Source: Mallotus nudiflorus (Eukaryota; Streptophyta; Magnoliopsida; Malpighiales; Euphorbiaceae). Taken from it: 64,000 nucleotides of DNA. Positions 43,171 to 55,864 of this stretch are shown here, in pieces; position 1 is the stretch's first letter, and each line of letters opens with the position of its first letter. The position numbers and the translations under genes were made by a program. The notes under the pieces were generated by a model. It searched no databases, had not been told where the DNA came from, and saw only the letters and a list, made by a program, of their open reading frames with translations. The DNA is taken from NCBI GenBank assembly GCA_947683625.1, contig CANTUR010000069.1:5146001-5210000 (forward strand), read 5' to 3'.

Positions 43171-44235
43171 ATTGCTAATCCTTTGGTAGTTCATCCTTCA
43201 AGGTAGGTTGAGATATATCCTCATTATCTGACTTACTTGGACCTTTAAATTCTAAAGGCTTACTAGCAATTTCTTCTTGAGTATCCATAATCTCATTGTC
43301 ACCTACAAGATAATCAACATAATAAACATCCTTTCCGAGATCAAGTGAGTTTGATTCATCAAAGACAGTATGCATTGACTCTTTAACTATTAAAGTCTTC
43401 TTATTAAATACTTTTAGATATGAGATTTTGGGTTTTCTATTGTTCCATAACTCATAAAAAGTTTTATTTAAAATTGGTCTTTTGAAAACTCTATTTGAAA
43501 TATAATAAGACGTGTTAATGATTTCTGCCCAAAAGTATAAAGGCACATTATACTCATAAAGCATTATTCTAGCTATTTCCATAAGAGCTCTATTTTTCCT
43601 TTGAACTACATTTTGTTAAGGAGTTCTAAGAGAAGAAAACATATGTGAAATACCATTTTCATTGCAACAAGTTTTGGAAGATTCATTTTCAAATTCAGTT
43701 CCATGATCACTTATAATAGAAGAAATATAAAAACCTTTTTCTTTTTTTAATTCTATTTATAAAATTTTCAAAAGCTTTAGATGAATCATTCTTATTAGCA
43801 AGTGCATTCCACCAAGACTAGTAACTCTAGTAAGTCCTCCTATGTATAATCTCAAGCAGCCTAGAAGTTGACACTACATTTTTTAGCTTAAATGAGGACT
43901 TGGATTATTTTCCCTTTTAATAAGCATTACAAGGTTTATCCTTAGTGAATTCAAGCTTAGGTAAACCAATCACAAGTTAATGTTTATAAAGATCGTTTAA
44001 AAGCTCAAAACTTACATGTCCTAACCTTCTATGCCATGTTCATGTGTCATGGGGAATAGACATTAAGAATTTGATGTCTTTGTTATTAATCTTGTTCAAA
44101 TCAATAATAAAAATATTATCTATTCTTTCACTACTAAAAATTACTTTATCTTCACCTACACAAAACAATTTTGAGTGTTCTTTTAAACCAAAACCTTTCT
44201 CAGTCTAGGTTGGTTAGTCTCAAGATAATCCAAAG
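43171..44235 (-). pseudogene. Integrase of Sirevirus-like copia element C with internal deletions
   Basis: Minus strand. The H-H-C-C region is around 44030 (TWHRRLGHVSFELLN), the core SSIISDHGTEFEN carries the second Asp, RTPQQNVVQRKNRALMEIAR the Glu region (NGVVE expected, G lost), and YFWAEIINTSYYISNRV leads to the tail. Two gaps are visible against the family: the segment with the first catalytic Asp (about 43815), and the segment between YLKVF and NKKTL (about 43420). Both shorten the protein; the enzyme is dead. Confidence 0.88.
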
Positions 44236-46188
44236 GAAGTAAATTCATGTGTAATCTTCTATAGAAGAACACATTATTGGTATGCCTTTTGATCATGCAA
44301 TACGAACATACAACATTTTTAATTTTTTTTCCTAGGATGATATGCTTTCTTAATGTGTGAAACATGCCTTTTGTGTTATGGTGGTGTGTGTCTCCTATTA
44401 TTTTGAGTCATGGTGTAAGGCATGCATTGGCAATGGCAATGTGTATTTTGATAGGTTTGTGCAACATGTTGAGGTGTATAGTGTTATACAACATGCTTGT
44501 GAGTGTTATGTCTAGTGTATATGTAAGTATGTTTGGGTTATGATTTTCTAACATGAGACTTACCCTTTTATGTCATATGGGATTAAGTCTTATAAGACTT
44601 CCCTTTAATATATGACATATGAGACTTATTAACTTTAAAAGCTTGAGTCTCAATCGATTTAGAGGTAGAATGAATGGAATTGCATAATGCTTTAACAGAT
44701 TTAATATATGATAATGATGAACATGAGGTCATTCCATTAGCATATCCAATTCTATTAGTATTTCCATGAATTTTTTGAGAGTGATGAAGACTATCTAAAC
44801 TCTCCTTTCCTTTTTGGAATTTAGAAATGGAATTCTTCAATTCTAATATCTCATTAGAAAGGTTATGATTTTCATCACTTGCTTTCTTCAATTGCTCTTC
44901 CAAGGAATTCAAAGATTTTAAATCATAAGTTTTTCATTTAATTTAACAAGCTTAGCAAAATCATTTCTTTAAAATTTCAAATTCTTTGATCAAGCTAGCT
45001 AACTCATGTTTATAATGCTTCTTCTTAAATAATAAGCTTTCACATTTAAGTAAGAGTTTGCTCATAATAGAGCTCTCAACATCATCATTATCATATTCAT
45101 CATAATCACAATAATCATCACAAGAGGAGTTAGAAGTAGATGGTACCTCATTTTCATTTTCAAGGGCCATGAAGCAAAGATTGGCCACTTCTTTTATTCC
45201 TCTTCCTTTTTGGATTCAGAGGAGTCATCATCCTAAGTAGCTTTAAAGGCTTTCTTCCTATCCTTTGCTCCCTTATTCTTGAAACTGACTTTGGGGCACT
45301 CACTTCGAATGTGTCCTAGTTTTTTGCATTCATATAAAGTAACTTCTTTTATTCTCTTCTTGCCATCTCCTTTGAAATTTTTATTGAAGTCCTTTGTTCT
45401 TGAGGAGATCTTCCTTTTCAAGAATTTTTTGAAGTTTTCAGTGAGCATGGCAATATCACCATCTTAATCATTAAAATCTTTAATGCTTTCCTCTTCATTA
45501 TCTTCTCGAAGAGCTTTTAGTGTTATGCTTTTTTCTTTTCTTGATTCTCTTCTTGCTCTTCACCCTTTTATTTGATTATAAGCTCTTATGTTAGGAGCTT
45601 TCCAATAAGCATATTAGTTGAGAGAGTAGAGAGGTCTTAAGCTTCTTTAATTGAAGTGACTCGAGATTCCTAATCCTTCTTAGGCATGATTTTTAGAATC
45701 TTGTTGTTCACCTTTTCTTTGGAGAAATATTTTCCAAGTTTCTTAAGGCTGTTGAGAAGAGCATTGAAGTAGTTTGTTATCTCTATAATGGTTTCTTGAG
45801 GCTTCATTTTGAAGAGTTCATATTCATACATATGAAGTTGAACCTTCTTGGTTCTTACTTGCACATTGCCTTTATAATGATTTTACAAGGTCTCCCACAT
45901 TTCCTTAGCTAAAATGCAATGTTCAAGCTTGCCTCCTTCTTCTCTTATCATAGAAGAGAGTAGAGTGATCATAGCTTTCTTGTTGTTGCAGTTTTCTTCC
46001 CTTTGATTAATGTTTCAAACACTTATTGAGAGAATAGTTTATAGACCATCAATGGTAGTTTTTAGTGGTTGCGAACCTTTAAGAACAACTTCCCAAAGTC
46101 TAATGGAATCACAATCTAGATATAGTTCCATTTTTAACTTCCAATGAGGAAAATCACAACCATCAAATAATGGTCTAAGTGAAGACAT
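44236..46188 (-). pseudogene. gag: gag (and relic protease region) of Sirevirus-like copia element C
   Basis: ATG at 46188 (MSSLRPLFDGCDFPHWKLKM). UBN2-type gag: ELYLDCDSIRLWEVV, VQLHMYEYELFKMKPQETI, YFNALLNSLKKLGKYFSKEK (45670-45864). Zinc knuckle YECKKLGHIRSECP (about 45290-45330; C-x2-C pattern damaged). Then an acidic stretch (DDYCDYDEYDNDDVESS), a coiled-coil part (44583-44912, LEEQLKKASDENHNLSNEIL) and a second zinc-knuckle-like CSYCMIKRHTN (about 44290). A long C-terminal coiled coil with a second knuckle is usual for Sirevirus gag. Many frame breaks. A recognisable protease active site was not found. Confidence 0.85.
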
Positions 46189-46245
46189 ATTTTAAGATTC
46201 ACTCCCTATGATCTTGTATTCCAGTAATTAAGTTCTTAGAATCCA

Positions 46246-46258
46246 AGCTCTAATGCCA
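46246..46258 (-). other. Primer binding site of copia element C
   Basis: Minus strand TGGCATTAGAGCT, close to the TGGTATCAGAGC complement of initiator tRNA-Met. It lies two bases from the LTR end. Confidence 0.8.
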
Positions 46259-46260
46259 AT

Positions 46261-47470
46261 TGCAAGTGCCCAAGAGGGAGGGGGTAGATAGGGCTATCAA
46301 ACAATAATAAGAAATTAAAAGATTTGAGCAAGAATTAAAAGAATATTGAGAAGGAAGAATGATGAACACAAGAATTTAAAGAGTTAGGATTTTTAACAAT
46401 CCTACATCTTTAACTAACTTATTCCCAAGTTAGGATTTTCAATTCCCCATAATCTTATTTACAAGATTGAGATTACACAAGAGTTTTGTGGCTCACTCTT
46501 CAACCTTACAACATGAGTTTTTAAGGATTACTCAAAATTGATACACAAGCATTTTCAAAGGCTCACACTAAAATTAAATTCCCAAGTGTTTTTGTGGCTA
46601 AACACTTAAACCAATTCCTTTAGAGTAGAATCTTACTTCCTATTTTCTATACCCCAAAAAATAGAAGAATAAGAATTTATATTCTAACACTCATAAACTC
46701 TCATCAGAGTTATATAAAAATAAAATGAATTTTGAAAGAGTTTTAAGAGCTTAATTGAATGCTTAAGCAAGTTTTGAGAGCTTAATTGAATGCTTAATTG
46801 AAAGTATATTATGAATAAACAAGTTTCTTAAACTCAAAATAATCTTTAAAGGTTATATGTATACTTAAGCAATTCAATTATAGCTGTTGAAAGCAATAAT
46901 TTTGTTTTCAACTAAATCAAAGTCCATTTTATTATAATTTGGACTTTTGATTAGGTCCTAGTCAGGACACTTTAAAAGTAGTCATTTATAGCTATTTTAG
47001 GTTTGAATTTCTCTAGTCCCAAGCATGGTCCTGATCAAGATATATAATGGGATTAATCCTACCTAAAAATTAAAATTTTATAGAATTAGGTCTCGGTCAT
47101 GACCTTGGATCCCGATCGGGACTACCTGGTCTTGGGCAATGTCCAGGTTAGGACATTGATCAGGATATTTATTGTCCTAAAATCCCATTTGAGGAAAATT
47201 TAGCCCTTCAGACCTTGGCTTTGTCCTGATTAGGACTAAGCTTAGGATTGGTTCAAAAATTGACAAAAATGTGCAATTTGGTCCCTAACTTGAGTTTGAT
47301 CAAGAAAGTGCTTGTAATGATTTTCTGAGATTATTTTTCTTTGATAATTCATCATTATTTTGGCTTCTAAATGATTCCTAACTTATACACACTTGAAGCA
47401 AACACATTACTTGCTCAAAATTAAGTTTTTTAAGATCAAAATCAAGATTGATAACTTGCTAAGGTCAATA
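46261..47470 (-). mobile_element. 5' LTR of Sirevirus-like copia element C
   Basis: On the + strand it starts TGCAAGTGCCC (minus-strand end ...TTGCA) and stops at AAGGTCAATA, the mutated form of TGTTGACCTT. Aligns with 11140-12196. Palindromes ATCCCGATCGGGAC (47109-47122) and GTCCTGATTAGGAC (47223-47236), plus weaker ones near 47030 and 47150. One internal short duplication (GCTTAATTGAATGCTTAA, 46750-46800). Confidence 0.85.
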
Positions 47471-48640
47471 GAGAGAAAAGCCAAAACCTAGGCTTTTATA
47501 AGTCAAGGATTCATGGATTGTCCAACGATCGATGAGCATCAGTTATAACCTATGCGATTGGGTTAATTGAGCCACACACATGGGTTGTAGGCCTATATCC
47601 ATGGGTTGCTCCTCCAAATGCCCTTAAAGGCCTTGAAAATGCGCTCCGTAAAGGTCCTACAAGTGTCCCAAACTTCAAAAATTGATCTGTAATACATATA
47701 AGACTTTAAAAGCATGCAAAATATCCCATAATGTATTTAGAAAAGTACAAAAACCCCAGGGAAGTACTTTGTTCCACCTTATTTTAAGAAAAATACACAT
47801 ATGCATTCATGCATCCATGTACTCATATCCATACATTCATCCTACCAAAAAAATTTTTATGCTATAGGGAGTGAATTCGCACTAAGGGGGACACATGGCA
47901 AGGTCCAACTAATTGAGTTTGATAGTTGTTGTCCCATCTTCAAAATTTCCCGACTTTGATCAGTGACTTTGAGCCAGGACTCTTAAACTTTAATCAAAGT
48001 CATGAAGGAGTTATAACATTCAAGTAGCTTATGATTATCTATAATAAATCTCTAAACCAACATGAATGTAAATTACACTCAATATACTTTAATGTTCAAA
48101 ATGAGTAAGAGTATCTAAAGGATCCCTTGGCGGAATTCATGCTGAGTAATATGAGGAAGGCAGGGAATACCCACAAGGGAAACTAACATAGAAAGGCATA
48201 TACTACAATGCTCTCAAAAGGAGTGAGAGTATCTCAAAAATTCTTTGACAACATTCATGCTGAGTAATATTAAAAAGGCAAAGAATGATTGAAAAGAGAA
48301 GAAGCTCTGTAAAAATAAATAGTATGATCAAGCATTTGTGCCTAATAGGGGAATGTTCTGGTAATAAAAGTTATCATGTTCATCACAATTCCCAATGGTC
48401 TCATTTTAAGAAACCGTTATCTAGTTATTTAGGACCCTTACTTTCCACTCGGTAATAGAAAACATCCCTTGTAAAGAGTTGTCATTCATATCTTAAAAAA
48501 AATAATGAAAATGGCATTAAGATAAAGATACCATGGCTAGGTCACTTAAAGTTCCCAACATGTACCTCTCTTTGGTAAGGCTAAACTACCTAAAGCATAA
48601 ACAAAACTTACATGCACTATGATTTCAAAATTACATTGCA
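47471..48640. other. Unassigned non-coding DNA with a direct repeat
   Basis: No domain on either strand. A block of about 65 bp beginning GAGTAAGAGTATCT and containing TTCATGCTGAGTAATAT occurs at about 48105-48170 and again at 48220-48285. Probably part of an LTR or leader of an unrecognised element. Confidence 0.45.
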
Positions 48641-49140
48641 ACATCCTAATTTCATATGCACCATAATTTTTGAAAATACAAAATACCGTCACTTAAAGCA
48701 TTGTGTGAGCTGTATAGTGTTGCTAAAATTGAAGGCTTGAGCGAGCTACATAGCATTCATAAATAAATCTCACATGCATTATAGTTTTCAAAACTTAACA
48801 TTTGAAGGCTAGTCAAGACTATACAGTATGTCTTAGCTTAAAGCTTTGAGGAGACTATACAATATCCATAAACAAAATTTGTAAATGCATCATGGCTTTC
48901 AAAAAATTTACACTTGAAGCTTGGTTAGGGCTATATAGTGTGTTCTTACTTGATTCCTATTCAGGGCTATATAGTGTTTTCTTACTTGAAGCCTGGTTAG
49001 GACTATATAACATTGCATCATTTTTGCTTGAAGCCTAGTTTGGGCTATACAACACCCTTTTTTCACTAGAAGCTTGGTAATGGTTATATAATATGTTTTG
49101 CTTGAAGCCTAGTTAAAGCTAAATAGTACAATTTACTTCT
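48641..49140. repeat. Imperfect tandem repeats with a GGGCTATATAGTG core
   Basis: At least seven units of about 45-65 bp built around TTGAAGCCTAGTTAGGGCTA and TATAGTGT (positions near 48720, 48830, 48920, 48960, 49000, 49035 and 49090). No coding potential. Confidence 0.75.
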
Positions 49141-50143
49141 CATGCATTGACAAGTGTGAGCTTGCTCAACACATGTGAAATAGGGGCAACTATTTATAAC
49201 TAAGTTCTAGAAGTTCTCCAAAAACTCAATGATGAAGGGTACTATCGACTAATGGGGGAGACTTCTTTGAAAGTCACCCCAAACACACTTTAACAAAGAT
49301 GAAGAACTTGAAAACACATCCAAAACACCCAAAAGTAGCTAAAAACACAAAAAGGGTAAGAAATAGAGGTTGGGAGCCTTGATCTAGCTCAAACCACAAG
49401 CATGGGTTCAACCCACACTTGTGGGTTATTGACCTACACTCGTGGGTTATGTGACCCATGTTTGTGGGTTGGGTGTGGGCTCTATAACCCACACGTGTGG
49501 GTTTTATCCTGGGGAGACTTTTTTAGACACTCAAAAACCCACTCTTAAAGGGAGAAAATAGGATGAATTTAGGAGTAATTCTTACTCTAAAACCCTTACT
49601 TACAAGGGGAACTACCTGTGGAGACCCATTCCAAAACACTATTAGCCCACTTTTTTTTATTCATTTTTAGGATTTTTTAGCATCCTTTTTTACTAAACCA
49701 AGCACCATCTTTGCCAAAGTGCGCATCTAGGGTAAAAACCCAATCCTTCTGAGGATCTCCAAACTCTTTTATATAAAATTTTGCATTTCATATCATATTC
49801 TCTTCATCTCCTACTCTTTTCTTTTATTTTCATCATTTTTGCATTTTCTTTCATTTTTATTTTGATTATTTATTATCTTATGATGAATTTGTGATTTTTT
49901 GTGATGTTGAAGCATTGGTATAAGATATGTTGAAGGAGTTAACAGTTCTGGTTGTGATTCCAAGAGTGTTTGCATCACTTTTGCATTGATTGTTAATTTT
50001 AATCATTTTTGCATCATTTTTTTCTTTTTATATATAAAATGGGCATTTTGGTGCTAAAGTTTGCATTTTTATTTTTATTATTTTTGCCATTCTTACTTTC
50101 ATTTTTTATAAATTTTCAATTTTTATCATAAAGTTCATATTTT
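49141..50143. repeat. Non-coding region with CCCACAxxTGTGGGTT palindromes
   Basis: AACCCACACGTGTGGGTT (49486-49503) is a perfect palindrome, and three to four weaker relatives (ACCCACACTTGTGGGTT 49411, ACTCGTGGGTTATG 49438, CCATGTTTGTGGGTT 49457) precede it. Related CATGGGTTG motifs occur at 47575-47615, so 47471-49560 may be one element's LTR. The rest (49600-50143) is AT-rich without features. Confidence 0.6.
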
Positions 50144-51579
50144 TATAGTAACCCGGCCATAAGCAAGTATCAACATACAACCTTTCATATGTATTAATTA
50201 TCCTTAAGTAAGTATTGCAACCCAACATACAGGCCATCACAAACTCACTTTATAAGCGCACTTAAAGGTTAACCTTTTAACTACATTAGCACAAAATGAT
50301 CATTAACCCTTTACCATCCTGCAATCAAGTGCCCTATTATTTATTATGCCATAACAACCAACACAATCTCAAATTTGCATATATCAACTCAACACATTCA
50401 TACATCTTATATAGGGTACTAATACAAAAAGCTAAATGTCATTTCCATTAAATAATCAGTCAAAACAATGCTAACACATTTACAGTTCAATAACCATACA
50501 AAATGAAATAATCGCTTATCATAATTCAAAGAATGAAACCAAACTAATTAGAAACTCAATTAAATCAACAAGTGTCTAAAATCATCTCAAATCAGATTAC
50601 AAATCAAAAGCATAAAGTAGCAATATATTTAGCTTGTGAAATAGGGCTATTTTTAGGCCTAAATTTGAAAAATTACTGCAACTTATTGAGAGTTTTGACT
50701 TTAAATTTTAAAAATTTAAATTTAATTCAATAAACACAAAGAAATTTATAGAGGTCGAATTACAATAAGCTAAATTACTCTAACAGATTGAGTAATAGAA
50801 AGTATAGCTTCATTAGATCATCATACCGGTCAAATCAGCTTTAACTCAAAACCAAATAGTTATATAAGACTCTTGATAATTTTTTTTAGAATCAAACCAA
50901 TCTTAATTTGGAGTTTCCTATGTTAAGTTACAATCAAAATACCAATGCTAAAAAAGTAGGAACTTAAAATTCGAAGAGTATAACTTATGAACCCTAACTC
51001 AAATCCATAAAAATGCTAAAATTACTTACCAAATCAATCACCTCAAGCTTTTAAATGAAGATTATAACCTCAAAAGTGTTTTAAATATTCAAAATCTCCT
51101 TGAATAATTAGCACCAACTAGTAAAATTTAGGAATTCTCTCATTTCCTCTTTCTTTTCTTTTCAAAGGAAATTGTTTCCTTCTTCCTCTCTCTGATTAAT
51201 ATATAGGCACATACACTTAAGGCCATAAATTTAAAGAAGATTCCATAGCTTCTTAGAATAAATTAAAATGTAAAATACCTATTTATACCCTTAATAAAAT
51301 GTTAATATTATATATTAATCCTTAAACTTCCAATTATTCATTCTAGGACAATTAGTTATTTCAATTAAGTCCTCATCTCTTATTGACATCTAAGTTCTTA
51401 TCTTTTTCTTCAATTCAACTTCATATACTTATTTTTTTTCCCATTCATTTATTCATTTTGAGTGTCATCAAAATTCAAAAATTCTTGCTCCTTGACTGAG
51501 TACAAGTCATGTCTTGATTTGATATTCTAGTCTAACTATACACAACACTTAATGTATAGTCAAAGGTATAGGTGTTATA
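50144..51579 (-). mobile_element. Possible solo LTR of chromovirus (Tekay/Del) type
   Basis: On the minus strand the piece starts TATAACACCTATACC and ends GGCCGGGTTACTATA, similar to the TGTAACACCC...GGGTTACA ends of Tekay-like LTRs. About 1.4 kb without coding potential. No duplication of the target site seen, so the call is weak. Confidence 0.3.
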
Positions 51580-51597
51580 TAGGTTATATTTGATTCT

Positions 51598-51756
51598 TAG
51601 CCTACACACAACTTGGATGGTCATAATGTCTTACTAGAGGCCACTTATGACTTGTGGGCTAAAATGGGAATTTTAGGCCTACTGTCAATGTTATGTGAAC
51701 CTACAAGGTCACAAACTTAGAATAAGTCCAAAGCAAACTGGGTTAATTACCCCCAA

Positions 51757-51822
<66 letters not shown>

Positions 51823-52160
51823 TCTTTGAAAGAGAAAAACAAAAATAAGAAGAATCTTAGAAAAAGGTGCTACCACACCAACATTGCTTTGGTTTCTCTA
51901 TTTATATGGATATCAGTAGAGGACGTGATTCTATTGGCGGTGTCTTAATTTGATAAAAAGACATAAAAAGCTAAAAGTAGGGTGTCACCAGTGTGAACCC
52001 CCTCTCTTCCTTCCAACCTTCTTACCTTGAAATTGTTTTGTTGAGTTTTGGAATTTCTCTCTTAATTGATTTATTCAAATTACATGACATGGATCCTGTG
52101 AGGGTTTCATGATTAAAATATTTAATTCCCATTGCATGTATGAATCATAAAAATCCAACA
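51598..52160 (+). mobile_element. Copia LTR of the K family, 5' truncated
   Basis: The + strand right-hand part of the LTR: CTTGGATGGTCATAATGTCTT at 51611, GTGTCACCAGTGTGAACC at 51982 and end ATCCAACA at 52160. The left two thirds are missing. It contains a (TA)n tract (51759-51807) running into (CA)n (51808-51822). Confidence 0.8.
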
Positions 52161-53835
52161 TATTCAAGTTATAATCAAATAACAATAGCTCTTGAGGATC
52201 GGCATAAAACAACATTTACTTATCCTTATGGTACTTTTGCATATAGACGAATGCCATTTCATTTATGTAGTGCATCTGCTACCTCTCAAAGGTGCATTAT
52301 GGTTATTTTTTCTAATTTGGTTGAGGAGATAATAGAAGTATTTATGGACAATTTTTCATTTATGAAAATTCCTTTAACCATTATCTTTTGAATTTCAATA
52401 AAGTTCTTGATAGGTGTGAAAACACTAACTTAGTCTTGAACTAAAGAAATGTCATTTTATGGTAGAAGAAGGCATTGTATTGGTCATATAATCTCAAAAG
52501 AAGGCATAGAGGTTGACAAAGCAAAAATTAACATTATAAAAAAGCTACACTATCCAATTAATGTTAAAGGTGTAAGAAGCTTTTTAGGATATGCAGGCTT
52601 TTTACATACACTTTACCAAGGACATCTCTAAAAATTTGAAATGTAAATTACTTGAAAAAGATGCACCTTTCATATTTACTGATGAATGTAAAATTACTTT
52701 TGATAGGTTAAAAAGGTGTTTGTGTCAACACCGATAGTAATGGCCCCAGATTGGAACCTACCTTTTTGAATTAATGTGTGACCTAGTGATTATGCTATAA
52801 GAGCAATCATTGGACAAAGAAAGGATAAGAAGCTACATGTTATCTATTATGCAACCAAAATACTAACTGCTGCTTAATTAAATTATGTTACTACATAAAA
52901 GGAGATATTAGTAGTAATGTTTGAATTTAATAAATTTTGATCATATCTCTTTGGTTATAAAATAATGGTTTACACTGATCATTCAATTTTTAAGTAGTTA
53001 TTAGCATAGAAAAATGTTAAACCTAGACTTATTATTACTGCTACAAAAATTTGATATAGAGATTCGAGACAAGAAAAGGTTAAAGAATGTGATAGTAGAT
53101 CATTTATCGAGATTAGAGATCAAAGATATAATAGAAAGGAGTATAGAACCAATAAGGGATTTGTTTCTAGATGAAATGTTATTTGCTATAGAGATAATAA
53201 GCAATCCATGGTTTCTAGATATTATAATTTTCTTAGCTATGGGCAAACTACCTTTTAAATCTGACTCATCAATATAGAAAGAAGCTTATACATGATGCAA
53301 AAGCATATATTTAGGAGGAACCATTTCTTTAGAAAATGTGTAATGATTGTAAGATTACAAAATGTATGCCTAATAAAGAAATCCAATTTATTCGACATTA
53401 TTACCATGGATTGAATTGCGAAGGACACTTTAGGAATCAATGAATAGCTTCAAAGGTTTTGGAGAGTAGGTTCTATTGGCCAACAATTTTTCAAAATGCA
53501 AAAAGATTTATACAAGCATGTGATGCATGTTAAAGGAGTGGTAATATGACCAATAAGGATTCAATCCTACAATTCAGTATCCTAGAAGTTGAAATCTTTG
53601 ATGTTTGGGGCATTAACTTTATGGGATCATTTCCATCTTCTAGAAGTAACAAATATATATTAATAAGTGTCAATTATGTATCAAAATGGGTAGAAGCACA
53701 AGCTTGTAATATTAATGATGCAAAAGTGGTTTTAAATTCCTTAAAAATCTTTTTATTGGGTTTGGAATGCCAAGGTCTATTATTGGTAATGGAGGTACTC
53801 ACTTTTGTAATAAAAATATAAAGATGCTATTAGCC
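52161..53835 (+). pseudogene. Athila-like Ty3/gypsy pol fragment (RT, RNase H, integrase)
   Basis: Starts within RT: IALEDRHKTTFTYPYGTFAY, RRMPFHLCSASATSQRCIM, EVFMDNFSFM (catalytic YxDD-like box reads FMDN, second Asp lost) and GHIISKEGIEVDKAK. RNase H about 52640-53100 (IIGQRKDKKLHVIYYATK, VYTDHSIFK), then FDIEIRDKKRLKNVIVDHLS and LFLDEMLFAI. Integrase zinc region about 53330-53540, core 53546-53821 (EVEIFDVWGINFMGSF with first Asp changed to Asn, YILISVNYVSKWVEAQA). This wording is typical of Athila. Ends at the junction with a copia gag near 53838. Confidence 0.85.
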
Positions 53836-53839
53836 AATA

Positions 53840-54313
53840 TAACCTTATTTCTTGCACTCATAGTAAGTCACTTCTTTAGTCTCTTTTGGCTCAAACTTCT
53901 TATTATTTGTTTGCCTTGAAAAGCTCTTTCTCTTCAAGAATTTATTGAAGCCTCTAGTAATTACGGCTATTTCATCATCATTTTCACTAAAGTTAACAAG
54001 ATTCTCATCATCATTAGCTTCTTGAGAGGCTTTCAAGGCAATCCTTTTCTTCTTCTCATCATTTTTCTTCCCTCTCATTTTCTCTTTACTTCAAAAGAGC
54101 TCATGAGTAAGAAGCTTTCCAATGAGAATATTAGTGAAGAGCTTTGAGAGGTCATGAGCTTTTTTAATAAAAAGTGACTCAAGATTCTCAGTCCTTCTTA
54201 GGTAAGATTCTTATAATCTTATTATTCACTTACACCCTGAATTAGTGCTTCCTAAGCTTATTAAGAGTGGTAAGAAAAGTGTTAAGGCAGTTGGTCATCT
54301 TAGTTATTAACTC
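53840..54313 (-). pseudogene. gag: gag middle part of second Sirevirus-like copia element D
   Basis: Minus strand: GFNKFLKRKSFSRQTNNKKF with EVTYYECKK at the zinc knuckle start (53845-53900), homologous to C at 45290-45448. The upstream part (54120-54313) reads toward the UBN2 domain. Interrupted at 54318 by element K; continues at 61573. Stops present. Confidence 0.8.
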
Positions 54314-54318
54314 TTGAG
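54314..54318. repeat. Target-site duplication of copia element K, left copy
   Basis: TTGAG, identical to 61573-61577. Confidence 0.9.
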
Positions 54319-55851
54319 TGTTAGGTTTCGTGATTACATGTGCAGTGAAAAAATAAAATTTTAATCACAAACCCAAACCTAGATCCAAGTAATTAGATTA
54401 AATAATTAAATCTAGGGTTTTTAATATATTACCATAAATACAGAAGGGGCAAGTTTTCTGGAAGGAAGAGAGGAGGTTCACTCTGATGACACCCTACCTT
54501 AAGCTTTAATTTGGTAGTTCGGATTGAGACATCTCCAAAAGAATTCATCCTCCACAAGTGTCCATATGAACAGCCTTTAATTTGAAATGAATACTTATAT
54601 GCTAGCACCTTCTCTTGATTTCTCACAAATCAAGAATCAAAAGAACTCTATGTTTTACTTTCTAAAAGAAAGAAAATGAATTTGGTGGCAGAATAATGGG
54701 AGTGTTAGTGAAACCTTATAGAATATAATATATTTATAGACCTTAAAATTAGGGTTTCACTTACCAAAATGACCTTCGATAATTTCTCACTTATTCTTAT
54801 TCCGATTTTATTTAAAATTAAATCAGAAATAATTTTCTATTTATTTAAGATAACCTTTACCTTAAATAAATAAACAAATAAATATTTTGTTTATTTATTT
54901 ATTTTTACAAAGCTTATTTGGGCTTGTTAAACCCATATTCATTTTGGGCTTGTTCAAAGTGTGTGACCCCCTGTAGGTTCACATGACATTGGCAGTGGAC
55001 CTTAAATCTTTATTTAGGCCTACAAGTCATAAATGGCCTCTAGCAAGACATTATGACTACCCAAGTCATATGAAGTCAATAATCCAACATAACCTAATAT
55101 ACAGTGAATATTCTAGTCCATTTGTCACATGATATCTTGATTGAATATAAGGCATAGATTATGTCATCCTTATAGAATTTAATCATATTATTTCTTGATT
55201 CTAAGTAGATTGAGAATAATAACTCTTTATCAATTTACTTTAACATGGTCATGGGTTTTCTTCAGTCTATCTTATTAAAGGAACCATAGATATCTTACTT
55301 AGATTAAATGAGGGATAAATTCCTTCTTAATCACTCATATTCCTCACATAACTCATTTCATACCCAACAACAACTTATTTTGTCATTCGATTAAAGATAA
55401 TGTAAGATTGTGTCAAAATACAAAATAGTTATGTAGAAATTCATAATAATTTTGAGGTTAGAGGACTAATCCAATATTACTATGATGAGAATTACTTATA
55501 ATAATAATAATCTATATAGGATTCTCATGATGGGTCAATCTAGAACTTTATTTCTTAAATAAGTACCTTTGAGTTGACTTAATATCTCATATTCATGATT
55601 ACTAAAACATAATCATTAATTAACACCACACTAGCCATAATACATTATTATGACTAGGGATAATTTGAATAGAACTTATATTTAATCTAAGCGTTTTACT
55701 ATCAAGTCATACACTTGATGACCTTAGTAAGAATTGACTATTCAAGTAATTGTCATAACATAAAATGATAATGAAAAATGCCTCTTTATTAAATAAAATG
55801 ATAAAGTCAAAACATGGTCATACATGATTGACCTAGTGCATATCGCTAACA
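54319..55851 (-). mobile_element. 3' LTR of copia element K
   Basis: + strand TGTTAGGTTTCG to ATATCGCTAACA. Ends are inverted repeats TGTTAG/CTAACA. Next to it outside lies the polypurine tract GCAAGTGGGAGAT (minus, 55852-55864). Confidence 0.93.
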
Positions 55852-55864
55852 ATCTCCCACTTGC
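55852..55864 (-). other. Polypurine tract of copia element K
   Basis: Minus strand GCAAGTGGGAGAT directly before the LTR start TGTTAG. Confidence 0.85.

Noticed and set aside
44961..45188. Separate acidic protein gene
   Set aside because: Acidic stretch is the linker of Sirevirus gag between the zinc knuckle and the coiled coil.
49274..49492. Minus-strand frame of 72 codons
   Set aside because: Made by the palindromic CCCACA repeats; no homology recognised.
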